Positions 15,883-25,048 are shown, counted from the first letter of the stretch. The stretch: DNA of 33,530 nucleotides from an uncultured Faecalibacterium sp. (GCA_934540955.1 CAKTCY010000019.1:1-33530); one strand, 5' to 3'. A program made the numbers and translations. The notes: generated by a model from the letters alone, not told the origin.

Positions 15883-18180
15883 TTATAGGGTCACGGTTTC
15901 ATCCTCCCGCAAAACGATGCTGCCATCGGCGGCGCAGTCTGCCGTCCAGTGCTGCCCTGCGCAGGCAGTTCCGGCGGCAATACGGTTTGCCAGTGCCTGC
16001 TCCACCGCCCTGTCCACCTGACGGCGCAGCTCCCGCGCACCGTAGGCCGATTGTGCCCGGGCTGCCAGTGCCGCCCCTACCTGCGGGGTGTGGCGCAGCC
16101 GGTAGCCGCTGCGGGCGGCGCGCTGCTCCAGCTGACAGAGCATTTTTTCTGCAATGGCGCAGAGGTTTTCTTCTGCCAGCGGGCGGAACACGATCACCTC
16201 GTCCAGCCGCCCGAGCAGCTCCGGCCGGAACCACTTTTTGGCCTCCTCCACGGCCTGTGCGGACTGCTTTTCAAACGCCGCTTCTGCCCCGGCGGCGAAG
16301 CCCAGCGGCGCGTTCTGCCCTGCCAAAAACCGTGCGCCCAGGTTGGAGGTAAGCAGCACGATGGTATTGCGGAAATCCGCCTTGCGGCCCATGGCATCGG
16401 TCAGCTGACCGTCCTCCAGGATCTGCAGCAGGATATTCTGGATATCCGGGTGCGCCTTTTCGATCTCGTCAAACAGCACCACGCTGTACGGGCGGCGGCG
16501 GACAGCCTCGGTCAGCTGTCCGCCCTCGTCGTGGCCAAGGTAGCCCGGCGGCGCGCCCAGCAGCCGGGCGGCGGTGTGCTGCTCCTGATACTCCGACATA
16601 TCAAATTTGAGCAGCGCCTTCTCGCTGCCGAACCAGCTGACGGCCAGCGCCCGCGCCAGTGCGGTCTTGCCCACGCCGGTGGGGCCTAAAAACAGCATGG
16701 CACCGATGGGACGCCCCGGCTCGCCCAGACCGGTGCGGCTGCGCCGGATGGCTCCCGCCACGGCTGCTACCGCCCGCTGCTGGCCGACAATTTCCGCGTT
16801 CAGGCGGCTTTCCAGCTTGTCCAGCCGCTCCCGCTCCTGCTCGCCCACCCGCTGGGCGGGCACACCGCTGGCCGCTGCCACCACCCGGGCGATCTCCTCC
16901 GGGGTGAGCACCGGCTGGGTGCGCTGCTCCTTTTCGGCTAGGATGCGTGCCGCCGCACAGGCCTCGTCCACAAGGTCGATGGCCTTATCCGGCAGGCAGC
17001 GCCCGGGCAGATACCGCACCGAAAGCTCCACCGCTGCCTGCAGGGTCTGGGGCGGCAGGCGCACGTTGTGGTACCGCTCGTAGCGGGGCGCAAGGCCGTT
17101 GAGAATCTCCACCGCCTGTGCGGGGGTGGGCTCCTCCACCTGCACCCTGCCAAAGCGGCGCTCCAGCGCGGCATCCTTCTGGATGTGGGTGCGGAACTCC
17201 TGATTGGTGGTTGCGCCGATAAGCTGCAGCTCGCCCCGGGCAAGCACCGGCTTTAAGATGCTGGCGGCGTCGATGGCCCCCTCGGCGGCACCGGCACCCA
17301 CGATGGTGTGGAACTCGTCGATGAACAGGATGGCGGTGCCGTCCCGCACCAGCTCCTCCAGCAGGTTTTTCAGCCGCTCCTCAAAATCGCCCCGGTACTT
17401 GGTGCCCGCCACCAGACTGGCCATATCCAGCGCCAGCAGCCGCCGCCCCTGCAGCGCTCTGGGCACCTGCCCGGCGGCAATGCGCAGCGCCAGCCCCTCG
17501 GTCAGCGCCGTTTTGCCCACGCCCGGCTCGCCGATCAAACAGGGGTCGTTTTTCTGGCGGCGGCACAGGATCTCCACCATGCGATCCAGCTCGGCTTCCC
17601 GGCAGAACACCGGGTCCAGCTCCCCCTCGGCGGCGCGGCGGGTCAAATCGCGGCAATATTTATCGCTGGCGCGGCTGCCCCGAGGGATACTGGCCGACAC
17701 CCGGGGCTGGGCGGGCAGCACGAACTGTCCGCTCAGCTGGCGGCACTCCCGCACCGCCTCGGTGAGCGAAAGTCCCATCTCCGCCAGCAGCAGCCCGGCA
17801 GCGCAGCCGTCATCCTCCAGCATGGCGCAGAGCAGATGCTCCGGTTCTGCCCGGCTGACGTGGGCGTTCTGCGCCCCGATGAGCGCGTAGTCCATGGTGC
17901 GGCGCAGGTCCGGTGCCATGGACTGCCGGTCCAGCCGCTGTGCCGGGCCGGTGCGCTGCTGCGCCAGCTGGCGGCGCACCTCCGGCTCAGTGATCTTTTT
18001 CCGGGTCAGAAACTGCGCCGCAGCGCCCTGCTGCTGCAGCATTGCCAGCAAAAGGTGGCTGGTATCTGCCTGCTCACAGCCCAGATTCCCCGCCAACTGC
18101 ACTGCCTGCTGTAACAGCCGCGCTGCCGGGCGCGAAAAGCCCCGGTAGCCGCCCATGCCCAGATTTTCCCAAATGCCCAT
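15883..18180 (-). CDS. Clp AAA+ unfoldase (ClpA/ClpC-like, no middle domain)
   Basis: This 765-residue HSP100 protein should unfold proteins for a ClpP protease. It contains two Clp N repeats (residues about 12-145), AAA module 1 with GEPGVGKT (217-224) and FIDEFH (287-292), AAA module 2 with GPTGVGKT (499-506) and LFDEIEKAHPD, then the C-terminal small domain. A PLGF tripeptide-type loop after the second module fits the ClpP-docking loop. Only about 25 residues separate VDEACAAAR from ASGVP, so the coiled-coil middle domain of ClpB and ClpC is missing, as in ClpA. The start at 18180 has AAGGAG seven bases upstream; a longer frame to 18318 includes terminator sequence. No clpP, clpS or mcsAB gene is adjacent. 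Confidence 0.92.
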   Translation of the reverse strand: MGIWENLGMGGYRGFSRPAARLLQQAVQLAGNLGCEQADTSHLLLAMLQQQGAAAQFLTRKKITEPEVRRQLAQQRTGPAQRLDRQSMAPDLRRTMDYALIGAQNAHVSRAEPEHLLCAMLEDDGCAAGLLLAEMGLSLTEAVRECRQLSGQFVLPAQPRVSASIPRGSRASDKYCRDLTRRAAEGELDPVFCREAELDRMVEILCRRQKNDPCLIGEPGVGKTALTEGLALRIAAGQVPRALQGRRLLALDMASLVAGTKYRGDFEERLKNLLEELVRDGTAILFIDEFHTIVGAGAAEGAIDAASILKPVLARGELQLIGATTNQEFRTHIQKDAALERRFGRVQVEEPTPAQAVEILNGLAPRYERYHNVRLPPQTLQAAVELSVRYLPGRCLPDKAIDLVDEACAAARILAEKEQRTQPVLTPEEIARVVAAASGVPAQRVGEQERERLDKLESRLNAEIVGQQRAVAAVAGAIRRSRTGLGEPGRPIGAMLFLGPTGVGKTALARALAVSWFGSEKALLKFDMSEYQEQHTAARLLGAPPGYLGHDEGGQLTEAVRRRPYSVVLFDEIEKAHPDIQNILLQILEDGQLTDAMGRKADFRNTIVLLTSNLGARFLAGQNAPLGFAAGAEAAFEKQSAQAVEEAKKWFRPELLGRLDEVIVFRPLAEENLCAIAEKMLCQLEQRAARSGYRLRHTPQVGAALAARAQSAYGARELRRQVDRAVEQALANRIAAGTACAGQHWTADCAADGSIVLREDETVTL

Positions 18181-18278
18181 GTGTCTGCTCCTTGCTGCAT
18201 ATAAAATCGTCTGCACTGGAAGTATAGCCCTAAGGGCGCAGAAAAAATCAGTCGTTTGTGTCGGGCGGCAGAAAAAGT

Positions 18279-18341
18279 AAAAAACTATCCGCAGACGATC
18301 GCCGGTGCATGGGTGCACCCGGCCGCTGCGGATAGTTTTTT
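18279..18341 (-). terminator. Terminator after the TPM-domain gene
   Basis: AAAAAACTATCCGCAG pairs with CTGCGGATAGTTTTTT around an inner GC-rich stem. On the minus strand it ends in a run of six T. It closes the three-gene SPFH operon. Confidence 0.85.
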
Positions 18342-18368
18342 GAGATCTTATCTTGCGGGGGAAGGTTT

Positions 18369-19217
18369 TCAGAACGAGCCGCCACCGCCGCCGTGAGTCG
18401 AGCCGCTGGAGGAGGTGTGGGTGGAGCTGCCACCGGAGCTGCCGGAGTCGGTCTCCTTTGGCCGCTCGGTGCGGTGCACCTCACGGTACAGGAACAGATC
18501 CCGCTGGTTGGTCAGCTTCATGCTGCCCTGCCGCACATAGTCGGTCGCGTCCCGCTGCGGTGCCACGCTCTTGAGCTGGCCCTTCATCACGCCGGTCACG
18601 ATCAGTGCCGTCACCAGACCAATGACCAGTGCCACACCCAGATACACGATAGAGAACGGCTCCTTGGGCATATTGTCTACATCGTAGGGGTGGCCTTCGC
18701 GGGCGGCGGTGACATACGCATCCGTCCACTGGATAAAGGTGCGGAAGGCGGCGGCATAATCGCCGTCTGCCATATCGGGGGTCATCTGCTCGCCAAGGTA
18801 CTGGATGCCGGCATCGGTAAAGGCAGTAATGCCGTAGCCGCAGGTGGAGATATGCCATTTACGGTCGCCTGTGCTTACCAGCAGCAGCACGCCGTCCCGG
18901 TTTTCACCGTAGCCGAACTGACAGTAGTCATAGGTGTCATCGGCGTATTCCTCCATACCGGTATAGCCCTCGCTTTCCAGCGAGTCGATGGTGACAATGA
19001 CCACATCAAAGCTCTGGCGGACGCTCAGCTCCTCCAGCGAGGCCTCCAGCTCGCTATTCTCGTCCTCGGTCAGGACCTGTGCATTGTCGTTCATGCGGTA
19101 GTACAGGTCGGCAAAGCCATTTTCGGCGGCAAAGGCCGGAACAGCCAGCGCAGCCAGCAGCACCAGTGCTGCCAGCGCGGCACAGAGGGAGCGCAGTGTG
19201 GTAACAGTCTTTTTCAT
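18369..19217 (-). CDS. Secreted/membrane TPM-domain protein (YgcG/YdjH-like)
   Basis: This 282-residue protein has a signal peptide (residues 1-30, cleavage after VPAFA), then an extracytoplasmic TPM domain (about 38-175, with DVVIVTIDSLESEGYTGMEEYA and DGVLLLVSTGDRKW), one membrane helix (about 188-211), and a cytoplasmic tail. The tail is basic, then Ser/Gly-rich, ending GGGGGSF, as in many YgcG proteins. It is the last gene of an operon with the zinc-ribbon and SPFH genes, 15 bases after the former, matching the B. subtilis ydjG-ydjH-ydjI set that supports membrane integrity with PspA. Its biochemical activity is unproven in most bacteria. Confidence 0.88.
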   Translation of the reverse strand: MKKTVTTLRSLCAALAALVLLAALAVPAFAAENGFADLYYRMNDNAQVLTEDENSELEASLEELSVRQSFDVVIVTIDSLESEGYTGMEEYADDTYDYCQFGYGENRDGVLLLVSTGDRKWHISTCGYGITAFTDAGIQYLGEQMTPDMADGDYAAAFRTFIQWTDAYVTAAREGHPYDVDNMPKEPFSIVYLGVALVIGLVTALIVTGVMKGQLKSVAPQRDATDYVRQGSMKLTNQRDLFLYREVHRTERPKETDSGSSGGSSTHTSSSGSTHGGGGGSF

Positions 19218-19232
19218 CTTCCGTTCCCTCCC

Positions 19233-20324
19233 TTACAGAATCCCGGCCAGCCACAGCAGCCACATGACCGCATAGGATGCGGCACCAACGGCAGCCGTAA
19301 GCCCCAGCGTCCACTTGCGGGCAGCGGCCTTATCCACCGGCAGGTTGCCCACAAACTTGCCGGTCTGGCCGTTCATGGCAAAGATGTAGTTGTTGCCCTG
19401 CCAGCTGGTGCTCAGCACCCACACCGGGAACAGGGCATACTTTGCCTTGCCGCCGTGCAGCTGGATGCTGCTGTTCTCCATTTTCACGGAGTCGTAACCG
19501 GTAACGGTCTGGGTAAAGGCGTCCTCCGTGGACTGGCGGACGCGCTCGTTGGCGCGCTGGATGCTCTTTTGGGCGTCCACATCGTACTTATCGGCCACAT
19601 AGCCCGCCAGATACGCGGTCTTGAAGGGCACGGCGTCCTGCATGGCAAAGGGCTCGATGGATTCCATCAGGTCATCTGCCATTTTGGAGGAGCCGTCCAC
19701 CGGGACCGCGTCAAAGCCCAGCACGCCGTCCCGGCGCACGGAGTAGTAGCTGGTCTCGGTATAGTTGTAGTCGTCATCCGACCAAAAGCGGGTGCGGGTG
19801 GTGGTAAAGCGCAGCTGGGCGTCGGCATCGCTGTCGTACAGCCAGAAGGGCACATACACGCCCTTGATCTCGTCGATATGGTTCTGGCTGCGGAAAACCT
19901 TGGGCAGCAGGGTCTTGCCCTTGAGGTGCTCCTGCAGCTTTTCCTTCGCCGCCTTTTTGTCCAGCTTGAAGGGGATGATGAGGTCCGGGCGTAGGTCTCC
20001 GGCAAACTGTCCGGTCAGCACGATAGGGTTGCCGCAGAAGGGGCAGGCCGAGGCGGCCATGGTGTCGTCGCCCACGATCTCGCCGCCGCAGCTTTTGCAG
20101 GCGTAGGTGTGCAGACCGGCGGTCTCGCCCTCTGCCCAGCCGCCGCCGGGGGTGGCCCAGTTCATCCTGCTGGGTTTTTGGTCTTTCAGATCCTCATCGT
20201 AGCCCTTCAGTGCGTCCACCTCAAACTCGGTGTCGCAGTAGGGACATTTCAGCTTCTGGGTGGTGCTGTCAAATTTGATGGCACCATCGCAGCAGGGGCA
20301 CTTATATTCCAGCATTCCTGCCAT
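19233..20324 (-). CDS. Zinc-ribbon membrane protein (YdjG-like)
   Basis: This 363-residue protein starts with a TFIIB-type zinc ribbon (C9, C12, C27, C30), then a second ribbon (C76, C79, C94, C97), followed by a region with VPFWLYDSDADAQLRF. It ends in a hydrophobic C-terminus (WTLGLTAAVGAASYAVMWLL) that probably anchors it in the membrane. AGGAGG precedes the ATG. It sits between the SPFH and TPM genes in one operon, matching B. subtilis YdjG, which works with YdjH and YdjI. The ribbons more likely mediate protein contacts than DNA binding; that is inference. Confidence 0.85.
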   Translation of the reverse strand: MAGMLEYKCPCCDGAIKFDSTTQKLKCPYCDTEFEVDALKGYDEDLKDQKPSRMNWATPGGGWAEGETAGLHTYACKSCGGEIVGDDTMAASACPFCGNPIVLTGQFAGDLRPDLIIPFKLDKKAAKEKLQEHLKGKTLLPKVFRSQNHIDEIKGVYVPFWLYDSDADAQLRFTTTRTRFWSDDDYNYTETSYYSVRRDGVLGFDAVPVDGSSKMADDLMESIEPFAMQDAVPFKTAYLAGYVADKYDVDAQKSIQRANERVRQSTEDAFTQTVTGYDSVKMENSSIQLHGGKAKYALFPVWVLSTSWQGNNYIFAMNGQTGKFVGNLPVDKAAARKWTLGLTAAVGAASYAVMWLLWLAGIL

Positions 20325-20342
20325 AGTGTTTCCTCCTGTAGT

Positions 20343-20385
20343 CTGCGGGGTAAGGGCTTATTTGCTTTTCTGCCCTGCCCCGCAG
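20343..20385. other. Intercistronic hairpin in the SPFH operon
   Basis: CTGCGGGG and CCCCGCAG, with an inner GGGC/GCCC, form a stem between the SPFH gene and the zinc-ribbon gene. There is no T run, so it is more likely an mRNA stability or processing element than a terminator. Confidence 0.5.
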
Positions 20386-20409
20386 CGTGATCGGTCATTG
20401 TGCGCGGAT

Positions 20410-21804
20410 TCAGCTGCGGTCGCTCTCGTCAAAGGGGTCGCCGCACTCCGGGCAGAACTTGGGCGGGTGGGCGGGGTCTGCCGGCTCCCAGCCGCATTTG
20501 TCGCACTTATACTTGGGTGCAGCGGCGGGGCGGGGCTTGCCGCACTCGGAGCAGAATTTGCCCTTGTTCACGGTGCCGCAGCTACAGATCCAGCCCTCTG
20601 CTGCCGCCGGGCGGGGTTTGCCGCACTCCGGGCAGAATTTGCCGGTAACGGTGGCACCGCAGCTGCACTTCCAGCTGTCAGCGGGCTTCGGCTCCGGCTT
20701 TTTGCTGCCGCATTCCGGGCAGAACTTACCGGTAACGGTAGCGCCGCAGCTGCACTTCCAGCTGTCGGCGGCAGAGGGCTGCTGGGTTGCTGCGGGCTGC
20801 TGACCCATGGCGAACAGGTTCTGGGCGTTCACGCCGTTTGCACCGGCTGCCATGCCCATGCCCATAAAGCCGGTCATAGCACCGGCGGTGTTCCCTGCGG
20901 CGGTTTTCATGGCGTCGATCTGACCGCCCACCAGACGGGCTGCGGCGGTGGTGGGGTCGGTGGTCATGGCGTTCTCCTCCCACTCGGTGATCTTCTTCTG
21001 CTGCTCCTCCGGGATGGACAGGGAGTTGATGTTGAAGGAGAATACCTCGATGCCGCGCTTCTTGCGCCAGATATTGGACAGCTGCTCGTTCAGGGCGTCC
21101 GAGATCTCCAGCGTGTGGGCGGGGATCTCGTAATACTGCACCTTGTTGGCGGAAAGGGTGGCCAGCGCCGGCTGCAGAGCGTTCATCAGCTCACTCTTCA
21201 GGCGGGGAGCCAGCTCCGAGGCATCGTACTGGTTGGAGACGTTGCTGCACACGTTGGTGTAGAACAGCAGCGGGTCGCAGATGCGGTAAGTAAAGCTGCC
21301 GTTGCAGCGGATATTCACCGAGAGCTTATAGCCCCGCTCCTCGCTGACCACCACACGGAACGGGATAGGCGTCGCGGTGCCGTACAGGATCTCGCCCAGC
21401 TCCTTGGTGTTGATGTAGTACACCCGCTGATCCTTGCCGGTGTCGCCGCCGTAGGTAAAGCGCTTGGCTACGGTCTGGAAGGTAGCAGCCAGACTATCAC
21501 CAAAGTTGCCGGTAAACACGCTGGGCTCGGTAGAGGAATCAAAGGTAAACTCGCCCGGCTCGGCGCACACCTCCACCACCTTGCCCTGCTCCACGATGAT
21601 CATGCACTGGCCGTCTGCCACGGCAATGCCGCTGCCGTTGGTGATGATGTTATCATCGCCGTGGTTGGAGCTGCGGCGGGAGGTGCGCTTCTGGCCCTTG
21701 ACCATCAGCACGTCCTTATCCAGAGAATCGCAATAGAAAAATTCCTTCCACTGGTCTGCAAGTGTTCCACCCAGTGCGCTCATGCCTGCTTTGATCAAAC
21801 CCAT
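20410..21804 (-). CDS. SPFH-domain protein with four C-terminal zinc ribbons (YdjI-like, virion core protein family)
   Basis: This 464-residue protein has a YdjI-type SPFH/band-7 domain over residues about 20-290, then a Met/Gly/Ala-rich linker (TGFMGMGMAAGANG). Four zinc ribbons follow: two share WKCSCGATVTGKFCPECG exactly, one is WICSCGTVNKGKFCSECG, and the last is YKCDKCGWEP...KFCPECG. AGGAGG precedes the ATG. It is the first gene of an operon with a zinc-ribbon membrane protein and a TPM protein, as in B. subtilis, where YdjI recruits PspA to stressed membranes. No pspA gene is in the window. The ribbon repeats are near-identical at DNA level too, so copy number may vary between strains. 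Confidence 0.9.
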   Translation of the reverse strand: MGLIKAGMSALGGTLADQWKEFFYCDSLDKDVLMVKGQKRTSRRSSNHGDDNIITNGSGIAVADGQCMIIVEQGKVVEVCAEPGEFTFDSSTEPSVFTGNFGDSLAATFQTVAKRFTYGGDTGKDQRVYYINTKELGEILYGTATPIPFRVVVSEERGYKLSVNIRCNGSFTYRICDPLLFYTNVCSNVSNQYDASELAPRLKSELMNALQPALATLSANKVQYYEIPAHTLEISDALNEQLSNIWRKKRGIEVFSFNINSLSIPEEQQKKITEWEENAMTTDPTTAAARLVGGQIDAMKTAAGNTAGAMTGFMGMGMAAGANGVNAQNLFAMGQQPAATQQPSAADSWKCSCGATVTGKFCPECGSKKPEPKPADSWKCSCGATVTGKFCPECGKPRPAAAEGWICSCGTVNKGKFCSECGKPRPAAAPKYKCDKCGWEPADPAHPPKFCPECGDPFDESDRS

Positions 21805-21924
21805 AGTAATTTCCTCCTGTACGTTTTATTGTTTTGCTTTCTTCTTTCCTGATGCTACGGAACGATTTCGTTTGCGGAGGGCCTTGACCCGCCCAAGGGA
21901 GAGGGTCGAAATATTGATACCATA

Positions 21925-21953
21925 ATCATACTGCATTACAGCGCTGAACGCAA
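21925..21953 (-). promoter_or_regulatory. Promoter of the SPFH-zinc ribbon-TPM operon
   Basis: On the minus strand: TTGCGT (21948-21953), a 17-base spacer and TATGAT (21925-21930), leaving a leader of about 115 bases before the SPFH start. The leader contains a GACCC/GGGTC hairpin near 21875-21895. Confidence 0.55.
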
Positions 21954-22003
21954 GGTATTTCTAACCGCTGCCACCTGCCCTTCCGGCTTCCTTCACAAAA
22001 AAG

Positions 22004-22035
22004 AACACCGGAGCGTCCATAGAAGCTCCGGTGTT
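22004..22035 (-). terminator. Terminator of the trkA-trkH operon
   Basis: AACACCGGAGC and GCTCCGGTGTT pair around a ten-base loop. On the minus strand the stem is followed by CTTTTTTG. It lies about 40 bases after the trkH stop. Confidence 0.85.
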
Positions 22036-22073
22036 CCGAAATAATATTTTGCCTGTCCCGTGCCGCAAATGGC

Positions 22074-23516
22074 TCAGAAGCGCCGCCATGTATCGGGCAT
22101 GAACAGCACCAGCATGGGGAAGATCTCCAGACGTCCGGCCAGCATATCAAAGATCAGCACCAGCTTTGCGGGGTCTGCAAAGCAGCCGAAGCTCTGCATG
22201 GGGCCTACCTTGACAAGACCCGGGCCGATGTTGTTCAGGGTTGCGGCCACAGCGGTAAAGTTCGTTACCATATCAAAGCCGTTCAGGCTGATCAGGAAGA
22301 AGGAGGCCGCAAAGATAAAGATATAGGCCGCAATAAACACATTGGTGGTACGGATGGTCTCGTGGTTGATGAGCTTGCCGTCCATGCGGGCGGGTGCCAC
22401 CACCTGCGGGTGCAGGGCGGTCTTGAGTTCCTTGGTCAAGGTCTTGCCCAGAATGAGGAAGCGGCTCACCTTGATGCCGCCGCCGGTACTGCCGGCGCAG
22501 GCGCCAATGAACATGAGCATGACCAGGATCTCCTTGGAGAGGGTGGGCCACAGGTCAAAATCGCAGCTGGAAAAGCCGGTGGTGGTGATGATGGAGCCCA
22601 CCTGAAAAGCGGCCTGCCGCAGCGCCTCGCCAAGGCTGTTGTACATACTATAGATATTGGCGGTGATGATGCCCACTGCCACCGCGATGACCACAAAGTA
22701 GCCCCGCACCTCCTCGCTGGCAGCAGCGCGGCGGAACTTGCGCATGAGCAGCAGAAAGTAGGCGTTGAAGTTGACGCCGAACAGGATCATGAAGATGGTC
22801 ACGACCCACTGGATGTAGGGCGAAAAGCTGCCAAAGCTGTCGTTACGGAAGCCGAAGCCGCCGGTGCCCGCCGTGCCAAAGGCGGTGAGCAGGGCTTCGA
22901 ACAGGGGCATTCTGCCAAGCAGCAGGAACACCAGCTCCAGCATGGTAAGGGCAAAATAGATGCCGTACAGAATTTTAGCGGTAGACTGCACTTTTGGCAC
23001 CAGCTTATCCACCTGCGGGCCGGGGCTTTCCGCCTTCATCAGGTTGACGTGGGAGCCGCCGGTCAGCGGCAGCAGCGAGAGCAGAAACACCAGAACGCCC
23101 ATGCCGCCGATCCAGTGGGTGAAGCTGCGCCAGAACAGAATGCCGTTGGGCAGCCCCTCCACGGCGGGCAGAATGCTGGCACCGGTGGTGGTAAAGCCGG
23201 AGACCGTCTCAAACAGGGCGTCCACGGGGTTCGGGATGTAGCCGGTGAGCACAAAGGGCACCGCGCCCATCACCGAGATGAACACCCAGCACAGCGAGGT
23301 AGCCGCAAAGCCCTCGCGCATATAGAACACCTTACTGCGGGGCTTGATGGTGTGCAGGGCGTAGCCGATGCCGGCGCTGACGGCTGCTGTGAGCAGAAAC
23401 ACGCCCAGCACCATCCACTCGCCATACACTAAGCTGGCGGCGGCGGGCAGCAGCAGCAACGCGCCCTCGATCATCAGCACATAGCCCAGCAGACGGAAAA
23501 CGATCGCATAATTCAT
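22074..23516 (-). CDS. trkH: TrkH/KtrB-type potassium uptake channel subunit
   Basis: This 480-residue integral membrane protein carries four pore loops with the glycine filter positions expected of the family: FTTTGASIL, GTAGTGGFGFRN, TTTGFSSCDFD and NNIGPGLVKVGP. About ten membrane segments are visible. Together with the cytosolic NAD/ATP-binding regulator TrkA, encoded 12 bases upstream in the same operon, it forms a potassium uptake system. The gene is complete. Whether sodium or protons energise it cannot be read from the sequence. Confidence 0.95.
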   Translation of the reverse strand: MNYAIVFRLLGYVLMIEGALLLLPAAASLVYGEWMVLGVFLLTAAVSAGIGYALHTIKPRSKVFYMREGFAATSLCWVFISVMGAVPFVLTGYIPNPVDALFETVSGFTTTGASILPAVEGLPNGILFWRSFTHWIGGMGVLVFLLSLLPLTGGSHVNLMKAESPGPQVDKLVPKVQSTAKILYGIYFALTMLELVFLLLGRMPLFEALLTAFGTAGTGGFGFRNDSFGSFSPYIQWVVTIFMILFGVNFNAYFLLLMRKFRRAAASEEVRGYFVVIAVAVGIITANIYSMYNSLGEALRQAAFQVGSIITTTGFSSCDFDLWPTLSKEILVMLMFIGACAGSTGGGIKVSRFLILGKTLTKELKTALHPQVVAPARMDGKLINHETIRTTNVFIAAYIFIFAASFFLISLNGFDMVTNFTAVAATLNNIGPGLVKVGPMQSFGCFADPAKLVLIFDMLAGRLEIFPMLVLFMPDTWRRF

Positions 23517-23528
23517 AGTCCGCCTCCG

Positions 23529-24881
23529 TCAGTGCTCCACGATATCGCGCAGATCGTGCAGACCGTGCTCCAGCGTGACCACGATGACATTGTCGCCCAC
23601 CTGGATCTGGTCGCCGCCGCGGGGGATCAAAATTTTGCTGCCGCGGGTAATACAGCACAGCAGCAGGTTCTTTTTCAGGTGCAGCTGGCTCAGGGGCACG
23701 CCGGTAGCGGCGCTCTCCTCGTGCACCGTAAACTCCAGTGCCTCCACGCGGTCGTCCAGAATGCGGTACAGGGTCTTGATGTTGCTGCCCGCCTCATTTT
23801 GCAGGGCGCGGACGTACTGTACGATGTAGTCACAGGTCATGTACTTGGGGTAGACCACGCTGCCCAGATCCAGCCCGGCCAGAATATCGTCAAATTCCAG
23901 ACGGTTGACCTTGGTCACCAGCTTGCCGTTGGAGTGCTTTTTGGCAAACAGGGTCAGCAGCACATTCTCTTCGTCGATGTTGGTCAGCGCCACAAAGGCC
24001 TCGGTGGATTCCAGACCCTCGGAAAGCAGAAACTCGCGGTTGGAGCCGTCCTCGTTCAAAATCTGTGCGCCGGGCAGCTGCTCGGCCAGCTCTACGCAGC
24101 GGGCAGCGTCCCGCTCCACGATGCGCACCCGCACATGGTTTTCCAGCAGTTCCTGACTGAGGTAGTAGGCAATGGCACCGCCGCCCACGATGAGGGCGTT
24201 GCGCACCGGCTGCACCGGCAGATGCAGCTGCTGGAAGAAGGCGTGGGCCTTTTCCTGCGTGGCAAGGAAGGTGACCTGATCGCCCTTTTGCAGCACAAAG
24301 TTACCGTTGGGGATGATGACCCCGCCGTCACGCTCCACCGCGCACACCAGAATATCGCTCTTGAGCCGGGTGGGGATCTCGCGGATGGCTACACCGTCCA
24401 GTGCATCGGGCAGCGCAAACTTGATCAGCCGCACACGGCCGTCCGCAAAGGTATCGATCTTGCTGGCACCGGGGAACCGCAGCAGATGAGAGATCTCCTT
24501 TGCCGCTGCCATTTCCGGGTTGATGATGGCGGAAATGCCGATCTGCTTTTTGATAAAGTCCAGCTCGTGGCTGTAGGACGGGTTGCGCACACGGGCAATG
24601 CCGTGGCAGTGACCCGCCTTTTTGGCAAACATGCAGCAAAGCAGGTTCAGTTCATCCGAGCCGGTGACCGCAATGAACACGTCCGCATCCTCAATGCCCG
24701 CCTCGGACAGGGTGGTGATGGACGAGCCATTGCCCACAATGCCCAGCACGTCGTAGCTTTCGGTCAGGTGCTCCACGCGCGCTTTGTTAGTGTCCACCAC
24801 AGTCACGTTGTGGCCTTCCTCGCTGAGCTGGCGCGCCAGAGCCGTACCGACCTTGCCGCCGCCCACCAGAATGATCTTCAT
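23529..24881 (-). CDS. trkA: Trk potassium uptake regulatory subunit TrkA
   Basis: This 450-residue protein has the classic duplicated layout: RCK/TrkA-N Rossmann domain 1 (MKIILVGGGKVGTALARQLSEEGH, acidic VVDTN at the end of strand 2), TrkA-C domain 1 (around SDILVCAVERDGGVIIPNG), then a second Rossmann domain (ALIVGGGAIAYYLSQELLEN) and TrkA-C domain 2 ending near the C-terminus. Nucleotide binding here gates the TrkH channel. It is the first gene of the operon; AAAGGA precedes the ATG, and an extended -10 promoter lies about 55 bases upstream. Confidence 0.96.
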   Translation of the reverse strand: MKIILVGGGKVGTALARQLSEEGHNVTVVDTNKARVEHLTESYDVLGIVGNGSSITTLSEAGIEDADVFIAVTGSDELNLLCCMFAKKAGHCHGIARVRNPSYSHELDFIKKQIGISAIINPEMAAAKEISHLLRFPGASKIDTFADGRVRLIKFALPDALDGVAIREIPTRLKSDILVCAVERDGGVIIPNGNFVLQKGDQVTFLATQEKAHAFFQQLHLPVQPVRNALIVGGGAIAYYLSQELLENHVRVRIVERDAARCVELAEQLPGAQILNEDGSNREFLLSEGLESTEAFVALTNIDEENVLLTLFAKKHSNGKLVTKVNRLEFDDILAGLDLGSVVYPKYMTCDYIVQYVRALQNEAGSNIKTLYRILDDRVEALEFTVHEESAATGVPLSQLHLKKNLLLCCITRGSKILIPRGGDQIQVGDNVIVVTLEHGLHDLRDIVEH

Positions 24882-24936
24882 AACAAGTCCTTTCTCCTTT
24901 GGCAGCCCCTTTTTCCGAGGCGTACAAGTACAGCAT

Positions 24937-24945
24937 AGTATACCA
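24937..24945 (-). promoter_or_regulatory. Extended -10 promoter of trkA-trkH
   Basis: On the minus strand, TGG directly precedes TATACT (24937-24942), giving an extended -10 element. The -35 region (TAGAAC at a 17-base spacing) is poor, as is usual with extended -10 promoters. Confidence 0.5.
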
Positions 24946-25048
24946 TATCCCGCCGCAAAGTTCTACCATTTGCCCCGCAAATACAGCGAATTGCTTAAAA
25001 AGCGACCGTTCCTTTGTGCATGATGGCCAGTTTTCAGCGTGAAAGCGC

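Noticed and set aside
20500..20770. Short direct repeats considered as CRISPR-like
   Set aside because: They are the coding repeats of zinc ribbons in the SPFH gene and lack regular unique spacers.
20260..24938. Plus-strand frames of over 350 codons opposite the SPFH, trkH and trkA genes
   Set aside because: Shadows caused by GC-rich third positions; the minus strand encodes clear families throughout.
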